From assembly GCF_003318255.1 (NCBI RefSeq), contig NZ_QOCF01000013.1:120932-184931 (forward strand): DNA of 64,000 nucleotides, in the 5' to 3' direction. Positions 8,997 to 17,098 of this stretch are shown here, in pieces. Source of the DNA: Ruegeria sp. A3M17 (GTDB lineage: Bacteria > Pseudomonadota > Alphaproteobacteria > Rhodobacterales > Rhodobacteraceae). Every line of letters starts with the position of its first letter. The first letter of the stretch is position 1. Under the pieces are notes generated by a model, which saw only the letters and a list, made by a program, of their open reading frames with translations, did no database searches and had not been told where the DNA came from. The translations under genes were made by a program, and so were the position numbers.

Positions 8997-9726
8997 CCAT
9001 TTTTGGCACCTGCTCTGCCGCCAGCACATATGTATGAATCGAGAAAACCACGGCCTGCGTCTCAGGTAGTCGTAACAGCGTCTGCCGCTCACTTCGCAGG
9101 AACCGCGCGTGTCCTGGCTTTTGCGGGGCCCGTCGGTCGTTTGCACTGCGGGGTTGATGCAACTCGGCGTCCTCATACCACAGCGCATTGAACCGCCACA
9201 GAGGGCGTCCCGGTTGTATCCCGTCAAACAATCGCTGAACGCGCCGGGCGATGTCGGAGTTGTAGCTGTCAACAGGCAGATGGATATCGATCAGAGGCCG
9301 CATGAATTTCTCGGATAAACGCCAACTGGCAGGAAAACACAGGATGGCTCCGGAGAGCACGTGTTCATCCCCCTGCTTTTGCAGGATGCAGAAATCTTCC
9401 TGCACCAATCGGCACAGCGTATCCAATGGCTGATCCTGATCGATCGTAACACCTGTCCCATCCGGGCGGGCGACGTGATCTGTGCACTCGGGATAGACTT
9501 GGTTCAGGACAAGATCCAACAACTCCTGCGCAGCGGGTTTAGCGCCTGCATCCATCGCCAGAACATCCGAACGATGACTGACCAACAGGTCCTCGCGTCT
9601 TTGCATCTGGGCGGCGAACGCATCATCGCGGTGCAGCCAGTTGTTCATGCTTGCTGGCTGAATGCCTGGCAAGGGGCGCTTGTCCAGCGGGTCATACGGA
9701 ATTGAAGTCTGAAGAATGGTCGTCAT
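8983..9726 (-). CDS. DUF3445 / haem-dependent oxidative N-demethylase-like protein
   Basis: 247-residue cytoplasmic protein of the DUF3445 (PF11927) type, which includes the haem-binding alpha subunit of the dimethylamine N-demethylase DmmDABC; other members are uncharacterised. Family-like stretches are the N-terminal PYDPLDKRPLPGIQP, WLHRDDAFAAQMQRRE (about 30-45) and ASWRLSEKFMRPL with IHLPVDSYN (about 133-155). No genes for the partner flavin/ferredoxin or folate-dependent subunits lie beside it, so its substrate is open. The ribosome binding site before the ATG at 9724-9726 is not obvious. It is divergent from dddP with a 123-base shared promoter region, which may only be coincidence. 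Its 3' end runs into the neighbour's terminator. Confidence 0.78.
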   Translation of the reverse strand: MTTILQTSIPYDPLDKRPLPGIQPASMNNWLHRDDAFAAQMQRREDLLVSHRSDVLAMDAGAKPAAQELLDLVLNQVYPECTDHVARPDGTGVTIDQDQPLDTLCRLVQEDFCILQKQGDEHVLSGAILCFPASWRLSEKFMRPLIDIHLPVDSYNSDIARRVQRLFDGIQPGRPLWRFNALWYEDAELHQPRSANDRRAPQKPGHARFLRSERQTLLRLPETQAVVFSIHTYVLAAEQVPKMENPA

Positions 9727-9849
9727 GAATTTGACGTATCATCAGAATTTCCGCTTGTCGGTCAAAAAGCGACGAACGCACAGTCGCAAACCTTCAAGAC
9801 GTCGGACGATTGATTCTTCACGCTCAAAGTACAGGCAGGGAGACCCACC

Positions 9850-11193
9850 ATGAACCGACACTACCGCGATAGCCGCAAGATCGACCCGACCAAAGGTACG
9901 ACCCTTGGTGATGGCACCCCGAACGAAAACGACCGGATCGAGATTGGCCCGACGCAGCTTGCGTTCTCGGAATGGGAAAAAGCCGGCCTTGCCCTGCCCG
10001 ATCTAGCCCGGATGCGCGAACACCGGTGGCAACGACTGACGCAAGCCATTGTCGACCGCGGCTATGGCGGGTTGCTGATGTTCGATCCGCTGAACATTCG
10101 TTACGCCACCGACAGCACCAACATGCAGTTGTGGAACACGCATAACCCGTTCCGCGCAGTTCTGCTGTGCGCCGATGGCTACATGGTGATCTGGGACTAT
10201 AAGAACTCTCCGTTCCTTTCCACGTTTAACCCATTGGTGCGCGAGCAGCGATCCGGAGCTGATCTGTTCTACTTTGACCGCGGTGACAAAGTCGACGTGG
10301 CCGCGGACGTGTTCTCAAACGAGGTGCGCGTTCTGATCGACGAACATGGTGGCGGCAACAAGCGCCTCGGCGTGGACAAGATCATGCTGCACGGCCTGCG
10401 CGCGCTTGAGGCGCAAGGGTTCGAAATCATGGAAGGCGAAGAGGCTACGGAAAAGACCCGCGCCATAAAAGGCCCGGACGAAATCCTTGCCATGCGCTGC
10501 GCCAACCATGCCTGCGAATCCGCCGTGGCTGAAATGGAGAAATTCGCGCGCGCCAATGTGGGTGACGGCAAAACCTCGGAAGACGACATTTGGGCGGTTC
10601 TGCATGCCGAAAACATCCGGCGCGGCGGCGAGTGGATCGAAACCCGCCTGCTGGCTTCGGGTCAGCGCACCAATCCATGGTTTCAGGAATGCGGTCCCCG
10701 GATCACGCAACAGAATGAGATCATCGCCTTTGATACCGACCTGATCGGATCCTATGGCATCTGCATCGACATCTCGCGCACATGGTGGATCGGCGACGAA
10801 AAACCCCGGCCCGACATGGTCTATGCCATGCAGCACGCGCATGAGCATATCATGACCAATATGGAGATGCTGAAGCCCGGCGTGATGATCCCGGAACTGA
10901 CGGCCAATGCACACAAGTTGGACGACAAGTTCCTGGCACAGAAATACGGATGCCTGATGCACGGCGTCGGCTTGTGCGATGAGTGGCCTCTGGTTGCTTA
11001 TCCGGACAAGGCAGTGGCGGGCTCATACGACTACGCGCTCGAGCCCGGCATGGTCCTGTGTGTCGAGGCTGCCGTTGGAGAGGTTGGCGGAAATTTCTCG
11101 ATCAAGCTGGAGGATCAGGTTCTGATCACCGAATACGGATATGAGAACCTGACCACTTATCCATTTGATCCGCAGCTCATGGGGTTGAGCTGA
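9850..11193 (+). CDS. dddP: Dimethylsulfoniopropionate lyase DddP
   Basis: 447-residue metalloenzyme of the M24 peptidase fold that cleaves DMSP to dimethyl sulfide and acrylate instead of hydrolysing peptides. All metal ligands described for characterised roseobacter DddP fall at the same numbers here: Asp295, Asp297 (AFDTD), Asp307 (CIDISRTWW), His371, Glu406 and Glu421. The proposed catalytic base Asp377 is also present (GLCDEWP). Length matches the family (about 447). GGGAGA lies 7 bases before the ATG. There is no signal peptide, so it is cytoplasmic. It is monocistronic; no DMSP transporter, acrylate genes or regulator are adjacent. The exact ligand set separates it from ordinary Xaa-Pro aminopeptidases. 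Confidence 0.95.
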   Translation: MNRHYRDSRKIDPTKGTTLGDGTPNENDRIEIGPTQLAFSEWEKAGLALPDLARMREHRWQRLTQAIVDRGYGGLLMFDPLNIRYATDSTNMQLWNTHNPFRAVLLCADGYMVIWDYKNSPFLSTFNPLVREQRSGADLFYFDRGDKVDVAADVFSNEVRVLIDEHGGGNKRLGVDKIMLHGLRALEAQGFEIMEGEEATEKTRAIKGPDEILAMRCANHACESAVAEMEKFARANVGDGKTSEDDIWAVLHAENIRRGGEWIETRLLASGQRTNPWFQECGPRITQQNEIIAFDTDLIGSYGICIDISRTWWIGDEKPRPDMVYAMQHAHEHIMTNMEMLKPGVMIPELTANAHKLDDKFLAQKYGCLMHGVGLCDEWPLVAYPDKAVAGSYDYALEPGMVLCVEAAVGEVGGNFSIKLEDQVLITEYGYENLTTYPFDPQLMGLS

Positions 11194-11197
11194 CGTT

Positions 11198-11392
11198 TCA
11201 GTTCGACCAATGTGACCGCCTGACATTTCCGTGCCAGTCTTCGGACACGGGATTAAAAACCTGCGCCTCAGCAGATACCACCGGCGGCAAGGTTTGACCA
11301 AGCGCAAATCCGATCACGCCGGTCAGGGCAATCACGGCCAATATACCCGGGCGTAGAACCACGCCCCTTGGATCCATTGCAGTATGTGCCAT
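11198..11392 (-). CDS. Small single-pass membrane protein
   Basis: 64-residue protein with one hydrophobic helix (about residues 14-33, ILAVIALTGVIGFALGQ) and a polar C-terminal tail (NPVSEDWHGNVRRSHW). No family recognised. The reading is supported by a perfect AGGAGG placed 7 bases before the ATG at 11390-11392. It converges on dddP, ending 4 bases after the dddP stop. The tail probably faces the periplasm. Confidence 0.65.
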   Translation of the reverse strand: MAHTAMDPRGVVLRPGILAVIALTGVIGFALGQTLPPVVSAEAQVFNPVSEDWHGNVRRSHWSN

Positions 11393-11633
11393 TTGAACCT
11401 CCTGGGTTGCACGTGTGCGATGGTCGTAAGATGGGGAGGTGATATAAATTAGTAAAACGAATATTTTTTAAGGTATGCTTCACAAAAATTGATGATATGG
11501 GATCACAGGGCGGACAAAGATTTGCGCGCAATCTGTTCACCGTACTCACCTTCCCGTGACGCTTCTTACAATGGGGTTGAGCGGCCAGTCGGAAGCACAC
11601 ACTATTAGTCATCCCGACGAACAAGGAACTGCC

Positions 11634-12848
11634 ATGCCCACCGAACGCATTACCTTTGCCGGTCACGACGGCAACCAATTGGCCGCGCGCCTGGATTTGC
11701 CGGACGGTCCGGTCCTGGCGACAGCCCTATTTGCGCATTGTTTCACCTGTTCCAAAGACATCCCGGCCGCGCGCAGGATTGCCGCCCGACTGGCGGCGAT
11801 GGGCATCGCCGTTCTGCGATTTGACTTTACCGGGCTGGGGCATTCCGGTGGGGAATTTGCCAACACAACCTTTACCTCCAATGTCGAAGACCTGATCGCG
11901 GCCTCGCATTATTTGGCTGGCCGCAACATGGCTCCGGCATTGCTCATCGGCCATTCGCTGGGTGGTGCGGCTGTGTTGCGCGCCCGTGCTGGCATTCCCA
12001 GCGTCAAGGCCGTGGTCACTCTGGGGGCACCTGCAGATCCGGGACACGTCGCCCATCACTTTGAGGATGCATTGCCTGAAATCACGCAGGCGGGGTCAGC
12101 AGACGTGATGTTGGGCGGGCGACCCTTCCGCATTGGCAAAGCGTTTGTGGATGACATTTCCGAAGCAGCTCTGATGCCTGCTATTGCAGACCTGAAGGCC
12201 GCGTTGCTGATCTTGCACGCACCTCGGGACGAGACCGTAAGCATCGACAACGCCAGCACAATCTTCCTGGCCGCCAAACATCCCAAAAGCTTTGTGACCC
12301 TCGACGATGCCGATCACCTGATTACCCGCGCATCCGACGCGGAATACGCGGCAGACGTGATCACCGCGTGGGTGACGCGCTACGTCAAGCTCTGCCCGCC
12401 CGCGCCGCCACCCGGCGCGCCCGAAGGTGTCGTACGTGTGACCGAAGCTGATCCGGAGGGGTTCCTGCAGGACATACAATCCGGTCCCCGACACCACGCT
12501 GTCGCGGACGAGCCCGCCTCATACGGTGGCACCGACCGTGGCATGTCGCCCTACGGGTTCGTGTCATCTGGACTGGGGGCTTGCACGTCGATGACCATCC
12601 GCATGTATGCGCGGCGCAAACGCTGGCCGCTGAAAACCGTTTCAGTCGATGTGTGCCACAACAAGGTCCATGCACAAGATGCCGGGCTAGCCAACGAAGG
12701 AAAAGTCGATCAGTTCCGCCGCAAGATCCGCCTTGAAGGTCCGCTGACGGCTGAGCAGCGCACTCGTTTGCTGGAGATCGCGGACAAATGCCCGGTCCAC
12801 AGAACCTTGGAAGGGTCAGCCCAGATCACAACTGAATTACTGGACTGA
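11634..12848 (+). CDS. Alpha/beta hydrolase-OsmC fusion protein
   Basis: 404-residue cytoplasmic two-domain protein. Residues 1 to about 255 are a serine alpha/beta hydrolase with the nucleophile elbow GHSLGG (Ser108) and a late DADH motif. Residues about 270-404 are an OsmC/Ohr-type peroxiredoxin with both reactive cysteines, Cys317 (GLGACTSMT) and Cys386 (KCPVHRTLE). OsmC domains reduce organic hydroperoxides; the hydrolase may release or process a lipid or acyl substrate for it (inference). This fusion recurs in proteobacteria. The start at 11634 is backed by AAGGAA; an upstream in-frame ATG has no comparable site. The 240-base AT-rich gap upstream, shared with the divergent small membrane gene, should hold the promoter. 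Confidence 0.88.
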   Translation: MPTERITFAGHDGNQLAARLDLPDGPVLATALFAHCFTCSKDIPAARRIAARLAAMGIAVLRFDFTGLGHSGGEFANTTFTSNVEDLIAASHYLAGRNMAPALLIGHSLGGAAVLRARAGIPSVKAVVTLGAPADPGHVAHHFEDALPEITQAGSADVMLGGRPFRIGKAFVDDISEAALMPAIADLKAALLILHAPRDETVSIDNASTIFLAAKHPKSFVTLDDADHLITRASDAEYAADVITAWVTRYVKLCPPAPPPGAPEGVVRVTEADPEGFLQDIQSGPRHHAVADEPASYGGTDRGMSPYGFVSSGLGACTSMTIRMYARRKRWPLKTVSVDVCHNKVHAQDAGLANEGKVDQFRRKIRLEGPLTAEQRTRLLEIADKCPVHRTLEGSAQITTELLD

Positions 12849-12857
12849 CCCCTCAGC

Positions 12858-13208
12858 TCACCGCCGCCCTGCGGGACGGTGAATGGGGGGCCGGGCCGCC
12901 GGTGGCCGCGCAACCGGTGGTCGTGGCCGGTTCGGCGGCCGCGACACCGGTGGTCTGCTCGGTGGCTTGGCGATAGGTGGAACAGGGCGCGCCGGTGGGC
13001 GACCATCTGGCGGTCTGGGGCGATCCGGCCGGTCGATGTCAATATCCACGTCTACGTCATGATAATAGTCATTCCACAGCATCGAGTCGTAGAACGGGTC
13101 ATACCCGTAACCTACCCCGACGGTTACGCCGTCACAGGCCGAAAGCGTCAGGCTTGCTGCCCCCAATCCAAGGGCAAGGGCTGCGCGTTTGATCAGTTTG
13201 CGGGTCAT
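12858..13208 (-). CDS. Lipoprotein with acidic middle and Pro/Arg-rich tail
   Basis: 116-residue predicted lipoprotein of unknown function. The signal peptide ends in a lipobox TLSAC with the acylated Cys25. A Gly/Tyr-rich piece follows, then a strongly acidic run (HDVDVDIDID around residues 50-59), then about 55 residues of Pro, Arg and Ala in RPP-like repeats to the end (for example RPPARPVPPIAKPPSRPP). The tail is highly basic and probably extended, suited to contact with peptidoglycan or an anionic surface. It lies 10 bases downstream of the secreted protein gene on the same strand and is probably co-transcribed with it. Proline-rich repeats make the underlying DNA repetitive and GC-rich. 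Confidence 0.75.
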   Translation of the reverse strand: MTRKLIKRAALALGLGAASLTLSACDGVTVGVGYGYDPFYDSMLWNDYYHDVDVDIDIDRPDRPRPPDGRPPARPVPPIAKPPSRPPVSRPPNRPRPPVARPPAARPPIHRPAGRR

Positions 13209-13218
13209 GTGCGCCTCC

Positions 13219-13776
13219 TCACTGCAGGGACCGGAACGACGCGAACACGGCGTTCAGATCGTCCACATAAGCCGGATCGGCGCCGTCCCGCAGGATCGCA
13301 ACGGCGATGGCCACGCGCCCCTTCGCCAAGTCAATCACGGAAACAGTGAAGTTCACGCCGTGCCCTTCGCGACTGCCGGTCCCGCGAATAACACGCGCGG
13401 GCAACCCGCCAATGCGCGTCGTGGTGGTCTCGGACACTGTTGGATCCTTGACCAGAAACCTGTCGATATCTTCAAGATACCGAAGACCGCCCTCGATCGA
13501 GGCCACACCTATAGGCGACACAAAGCCCATCCAGACATTATCGTCCGTGACTGGCCGCATCCCCATGACCCGGGCAACGGCACGTGCATCGCCCAGCTCA
13601 GTATCCTCAATTTCGCGCGGGCCACCGGTGCGCAGCGCCCAGAAGTCGGGTACAGAAAAGCCGAACAGTGCACGCCCGTTGTCCGTATACGTGACCGGAG
13701 TATCAGCGGATGCCGCCCCGCCGCTCAGCAAAAGCGAGGCACAAACCGCGAGTGCCGAAGCTAATTGAATACGCAT
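13219..13776 (-). CDS. Secreted hypothetical protein
   Basis: 185-residue protein with a clear signal peptide (MRIQLASALAVCASLLLSGGAASA, cleavage near residue 24). The mature domain begins with a FGFSVPDFWALRTGGPREI segment and ends with a basic/hydrophobic strand region around residues 140-165. It reads as one globular periplasmic domain. I do not recognise a named family; similar proteins are often annotated only as secreted hypotheticals. It is the first gene of a likely pair with the Pro/Arg lipoprotein 10 bases downstream, so the two may act together in the envelope (inference). Confidence 0.72.
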   Translation of the reverse strand: MRIQLASALAVCASLLLSGGAASADTPVTYTDNGRALFGFSVPDFWALRTGGPREIEDTELGDARAVARVMGMRPVTDDNVWMGFVSPIGVASIEGGLRYLEDIDRFLVKDPTVSETTTTRIGGLPARVIRGTGSREGHGVNFTVSVIDLAKGRVAIAVAILRDGADPAYVDDLNAVFASFRSLQ

Positions 13777-13856
13777 ATATCAATAACCTGATGATTTCAT
13801 TGAGTGCAGATTGGCCTGTAGTGGCCCCTTTTGTCCAGCATCCCGATGTGAGGGCA

Positions 13857-13893
13857 CAAAAAAACCGCGCCGGGATATCTCCGGGCGCGGTTT
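13857..13893 (-). terminator. Intrinsic terminator of bioY
   Basis: Arms CCGCGCC (13865-13871) and GGCGCGG (13884-13890), extended by AAA/TTT pairs, are followed on the minus strand by a seven-T run (A at 13858-13864). It lies about 30 bases past the bioY stop. Confidence 0.88.
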
Positions 13894-13917
13894 CGTCAGA
13901 CTTAGATTGGCCGAACC

Positions 13918-14505
13918 TTACGAACGAGCGTCGCCGACCAGTTTCCACAGCGCAGGGATCAGCATCGCTGCCAGCGCCAGCTTGATCACGTCACCCACCA
14001 GGAATGGTGTCAGGCCCCACTGCAGGATCGGTTGGTCCCAGCCATAAAGCTGACCCAGCCACACAAGACCGGGGACGTAGATCACGACGTTGGCCAGAAC
14101 CAGCGCCAGTGCCATTTTTCCAACCGAGCGATCCCAACCACGCGCGGCCAGTGCGCCCAGCAGAACGGTTGCCAGAAGGTAGCCGACCAGATAGCCACCG
14201 GTGCCGCCCATCATGTAGGTCAAACCGAATTTCTCAGCCGAAGAGCCCGCGAACACGTCAAAGCCCAACGCGCCGATCAGCAGGTAACCTAGCATGGTGA
14301 CCAGACCCAAACGCGTGCCGTAGGCGGTGCCGATGGTCAGCACGGCAAAGGTGCCCATTGTGATCGGGACAGGCCACATCGGAACCTTGATCTTGGCAGC
14401 AATTGCCAGCGCCAGAATACCCAGAGCGACCAGCACAACCTGTTTGACGCGCAGCGCGGTGCCTTCGCGCGGGCCAATCGCATTGGCCAGTACATTCGCA
14501 TTCAT
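13918..14505 (-). CDS. bioY: Biotin transporter BioY
   Basis: 195-residue integral membrane protein, the substrate-binding S component of an ECF-type biotin importer. It has about six hydrophobic segments. Family features include VPMWPVPITMGTFAVL near residues 40-55 and the Gly-rich YMMGGTGGYLVGYLLA around 95-110. The start is placed at the ATG at 14503-14505 because GGTGGAGA lies just upstream; an earlier ATG adds eight residues but has a poorer site. No bioM or bioN genes are adjacent, so it may work alone or share energising subunits encoded elsewhere. I looked for the alphaproteobacterial BioR operator upstream and did not find a clean copy. Confidence 0.92.
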   Translation of the reverse strand: MNANVLANAIGPREGTALRVKQVVLVALGILALAIAAKIKVPMWPVPITMGTFAVLTIGTAYGTRLGLVTMLGYLLIGALGFDVFAGSSAEKFGLTYMMGGTGGYLVGYLLATVLLGALAARGWDRSVGKMALALVLANVVIYVPGLVWLGQLYGWDQPILQWGLTPFLVGDVIKLALAAMLIPALWKLVGDARS

Positions 14506-14573
14506 TCTTATGTCTCCACCTATTTTCAACCGCAGAAATGCCCGCTTAGAGCTCTGACTGCAACATGATTACG

Positions 14574-14996
14574 CTATCTTAACCGATAATCGGTGCTCAT
14601 TTCATAAGATTTTCTGGGTCCCGAGACGATCCAGCGCACTGACCAGACTGGCCAGGCCGAAAAATCGTAGACAGCATCGTAGCTGTCGGGCGGGCAATCG
14701 TGGTGGTCAGACGCATGTGCCTGACCCAAGGCCAGCCGGTGAAAATAGCGGCCGTCGTCAAAATGTATGGCAATCGCCTCACCCGCCGCGTGCCACAGGT
14801 ACCTGCGCGTGCCTTTCATCTCGGCTTGCCCCGGCACACGCAGCGTGACTTCTTCGTCGTATATCAAGCCGTCCTCGGTCGGGCTCAGGACCGCGTGACC
14901 ATCGGCCTGCACCACCTGCCCCGCCTGCGCGTCCAGAATGGTCCGGGTCAAGGCCCAACGACCTTCGAAATCCGACAGTCTGCGCGGCAGGCTCAT
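14574..14996 (-). CDS. DUF6314-like protein
   Basis: 140-residue cytoplasmic protein with a lipocalin-like strand pattern. It starts with RRLSDFEGRWALTR, contains the central stretch GTRRYLWHAAGEAIAIHFDDGRYFH and ends with YDFSAWPVWSVRWIVSGPRKSYE plus a final TDYR. This pattern matches the DUF6314 family as I remember it; no enzymatic role is known. Its ATG overlaps the stop of the upstream secreted-protein gene by ATGA (14993-14996), so translation of the two is probably coupled. Confidence 0.75.
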   Translation of the reverse strand: MSLPRRLSDFEGRWALTRTILDAQAGQVVQADGHAVLSPTEDGLIYDEEVTLRVPGQAEMKGTRRYLWHAAGEAIAIHFDDGRYFHRLALGQAHASDHHDCPPDSYDAVYDFSAWPVWSVRWIVSGPRKSYEMSTDYRLR

Positions 14997-15325
14997 TCGG
15001 CGAGTGTCCCGTCGGTCGTGGCACCGTTATCATCAACGAACCGGATCACTTTGCCACTTTGCTGGACATCATAGCAGGCCCAAAAATCCGAAGGCGGCCA
15101 GACCGAGCAATAGCGATCCCCGCGCACCGCCCACCGCCCGGCGCTAGGTCCGCCCGAAAAATACTGTGTCAGCATCTTATCCTCGAAGGTCTGCCAGATA
15201 CCTTCCCCGTAATCGAGTTTCTGTCCGGTCAATGCTGACAGAACTTCATCCCCCGTCAGCGTTCTGAACTCCTCAGCCGCCAGAAAACCGGGCCAAAGGG
15301 CCAAAATCAGGGCAAACCGTCTCAT
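14993..15325 (-). CDS. Small secreted hypothetical protein
   Basis: 110-residue protein with an N-terminal signal peptide (MRRFALILALWPGFLAA). The mature part contains LTGDEVLSALTGQKLDYGEG, then GRWAVRGDRYCSVWPPSDFWACYDV, with two cysteines about ten residues apart that could form a disulfide in the periplasm. Not assigned to a named family. An upstream in-frame ATG would add 33 residues that do not look like protein and would overlap the purB start; the ATG at 15323-15325 directly precedes the signal peptide and is preferred. It is coupled to the DUF6314-like gene by a 4-base overlap and divergent from purB. Confidence 0.72.
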   Translation of the reverse strand: MRRFALILALWPGFLAAEEFRTLTGDEVLSALTGQKLDYGEGIWQTFEDKMLTQYFSGGPSAGRWAVRGDRYCSVWPPSDFWACYDVQQSGKVIRFVDDNGATTDGTLAE

Positions 15326-15414
15326 ATTCGCACTCGCGCCTTGTTCCTTTGTCTGCGCGGGTTTAAACCCCGCCGCAACGCCTCCTGCCAAATCACAATA
15401 AGGTGCCGCTGCCA

Positions 15415-16719
15415 ATGATTCCACGCTATTCCCGCCCCGATATGGTCGCCATCTGGTCGCCCGAATCCAAGTTCCGCATCTGGTACGAGATCGAGGCTCA
15501 TGCCTGCGACGCCATGGCTGATCTGGGTGTGATCCCGCGCGAGAATGCCGAGGCTGTCTGGAAAGCCAAAGACGTGGAATTCGACGTGGCGCGCATCGAC
15601 GAAATCGAAGCGGTTACCAAGCACGACGTCATCGCTTTCCTGACCCATTTGTCCGAACATGTCGGCAGTGAAGAGGCGCGTTTTGTCCATCAGGGCATGA
15701 CCAGCTCGGACGTCCTCGACACATGTTTCAACGTTCAACTGACCCGCGCCGCCGACCTGTTGATCGCAGATCTAGAAGGTCTGCTGGCTGCCTTGAAACG
15801 CCGCGCGATCGAACACAAGGACACGGTTCGCATCGGCCGCAGCCACGGTATCCATGCGGAACCCACCACCATGGGCCTGACTTTCGCGCGTTTCTACGCC
15901 GAGATGGACCGCAACCTGTCCCGCATGCGCGACGCCCGCGCTGAAATCGCCACGGGCGCGATCAGCGGCGCGGTCGGCACATTCGCCAATGTTGACCCGC
16001 GTGTGGAAGAGCATGTCTGCGACCAGCTGGGTCTGGTGCCCGAGCCGATTAGCACTCAGGTCATCCCGCGCGACCGCCATGCTGCGTTCTTTGCCACGCT
16101 GGGCATCATTGCCAGCAGCATCGAGAACGTCGCCATCGAAATCCGCCACATGCAGCGCACCGAGGTGCTTGAGGGGGCCGAGTTCTTCTCGATGGGTCAG
16201 AAAGGCTCTTCGGCCATGCCACACAAGAAAAACCCGATCCTGACTGAGAACCTGACCGGGTTGGCCCGCATGGTGCGCGCGGCAGTGATCCCGGCGATGG
16301 AAAACGTGGCGCTCTGGCACGAGCGCGATATCTCGCATTCCTCGGTCGAACGCATGATCGGGCCGGATGCCACGATCACACTGGATTTTGCACTGGCGCG
16401 ACTGACAGGCGTGATCGACAAGATGTTGATCTTCCCCGAGAACATGCTTGAGAACATGAACAAGTTCCCCGGTCTTGTGATGAGCCAGCGGGTTCTGCTG
16501 GCGTTGACCCAAGCAGGTGTCAGCCGCGAAGATGCCTATGCCATGGTGCAGCGCAACGCGCTGAAAGTCTGGGAACACCGCACCGATTTCAAAGAGGAAC
16601 TGCTGGCAGACGCGGACGTCACCGCCGCGCTGAGCCCTGAAGAAATCGAAGAGAAATTCGATCTCGGCTATCATACCAAACACGTTGATACGATCTTCGC
16701 CCGCGTGTTCGGCGAATAA
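15415..16719 (+). CDS. purB: Adenylosuccinate lyase
   Basis: 434-residue enzyme acting twice in purine synthesis: it releases fumarate from SAICAR and from adenylosuccinate. It belongs to the fumarase/aspartase superfamily and forms a cytoplasmic tetramer. The superfamily signature GSSAMPHKKNP is at about residues 265-275, with the catalytic serine loop inside it. Also visible are the TSSDVLDT motif near 101-108 and the RSHGIHAEPTT block near 141-151. The start at 15415 (MIPRYSRPDM) is preceded by AAGGTG nine bases away; an ATG four codons earlier overlaps that site. A strong terminator follows. Confidence 0.97.
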   Translation: MIPRYSRPDMVAIWSPESKFRIWYEIEAHACDAMADLGVIPRENAEAVWKAKDVEFDVARIDEIEAVTKHDVIAFLTHLSEHVGSEEARFVHQGMTSSDVLDTCFNVQLTRAADLLIADLEGLLAALKRRAIEHKDTVRIGRSHGIHAEPTTMGLTFARFYAEMDRNLSRMRDARAEIATGAISGAVGTFANVDPRVEEHVCDQLGLVPEPISTQVIPRDRHAAFFATLGIIASSIENVAIEIRHMQRTEVLEGAEFFSMGQKGSSAMPHKKNPILTENLTGLARMVRAAVIPAMENVALWHERDISHSSVERMIGPDATITLDFALARLTGVIDKMLIFPENMLENMNKFPGLVMSQRVLLALTQAGVSREDAYAMVQRNALKVWEHRTDFKEELLADADVTAALSPEEIEEKFDLGYHTKHVDTIFARVFGE

Positions 16720-16742
16720 ACCACGATTGATCAATTGGTTCA

Positions 16743-16784
16743 CAGGGCCCGGTTCGCACCACGCGATCCGGGCCCTGCTCTTTT
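16743..16784 (+). terminator. Intrinsic terminator of purB
   Basis: CAGGGCCCGG (16743-16752) pairs perfectly with CCGGGCCCTG (16768-16777) across a 15-base loop, followed by CTCTTTT. It lies 23 bases past the purB stop. Confidence 0.85.
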
Positions 16785-16841
16785 GCCAGACAGGCCAAAA
16801 CCGGCTATGATGCCCGCGTATGTCCGGACAGGAGAAACACG

Positions 16842-16994
16842 ATGATCCGCACTTTGATTTGCGCTTTGGCCCTTAGTTGTTCAGCCTCCGTTGCCTTGGC
16901 CTGTAGTGGCCATTCCAAGCAGACCCAGTCCTGCGCGCCGGGCACATATTGGGATGCAGAAGCCCAAACCTGCGCCAAAATTGTGAATAGCTGA
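16842..16994 (+). CDS. 50-residue secreted Cys-motif peptide
   Basis: Short secreted protein. The first 20 residues (MIRTLICALALSCSASVALA) are a signal peptide; the mature peptide is about 30 residues and contains CAPGTYWDAEAQTC (Cys31 to Cys44). This C-x2-G-x2-aromatic-D-x5-C pattern recalls part of peritrophin/CBM14 chitin-binding domains and is repeated with identical spacing in the next gene. AGGAGA precedes the ATG at 16842. It sits between the purB terminator and the TPR gene, same strand. A short stable disulfide-closed loop in the periplasm is a plausible structure; function unknown. Confidence 0.68.
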   Translation: MIRTLICALALSCSASVALACSGHSKQTQSCAPGTYWDAEAQTCAKIVNS

Positions 16995-17006
16995 GAAAAA
17001 AATTCC

Positions 17007-17020
17007 TTATTCGTGAATAA
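17007..17020. promoter_or_regulatory. 14-bp palindrome upstream of the TPR gene
   Basis: TTATTC-GT-GAATAA is a perfect inverted repeat, 79 bases before the TPR gene start and 12 bases after the stop of the small peptide gene. It lies in an AT-rich promoter-like stretch and could be an operator; no regulator is adjacent. Confidence 0.3.
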
Positions 17021-17098
17021 ACGCGAGCCTTCGGTTGTTAGCTTTTGAGAGAAACGCACTATGCTTTCTGTAAGTAGCCCAGACAACGGAGTAGGAAA

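Noticed and set aside
14506..14573. BioR operator before bioY
   Set aside because: Sequences such as TATCTTAA and GATAATC are present, but no copy of the TTATMKATAA-like consensus.
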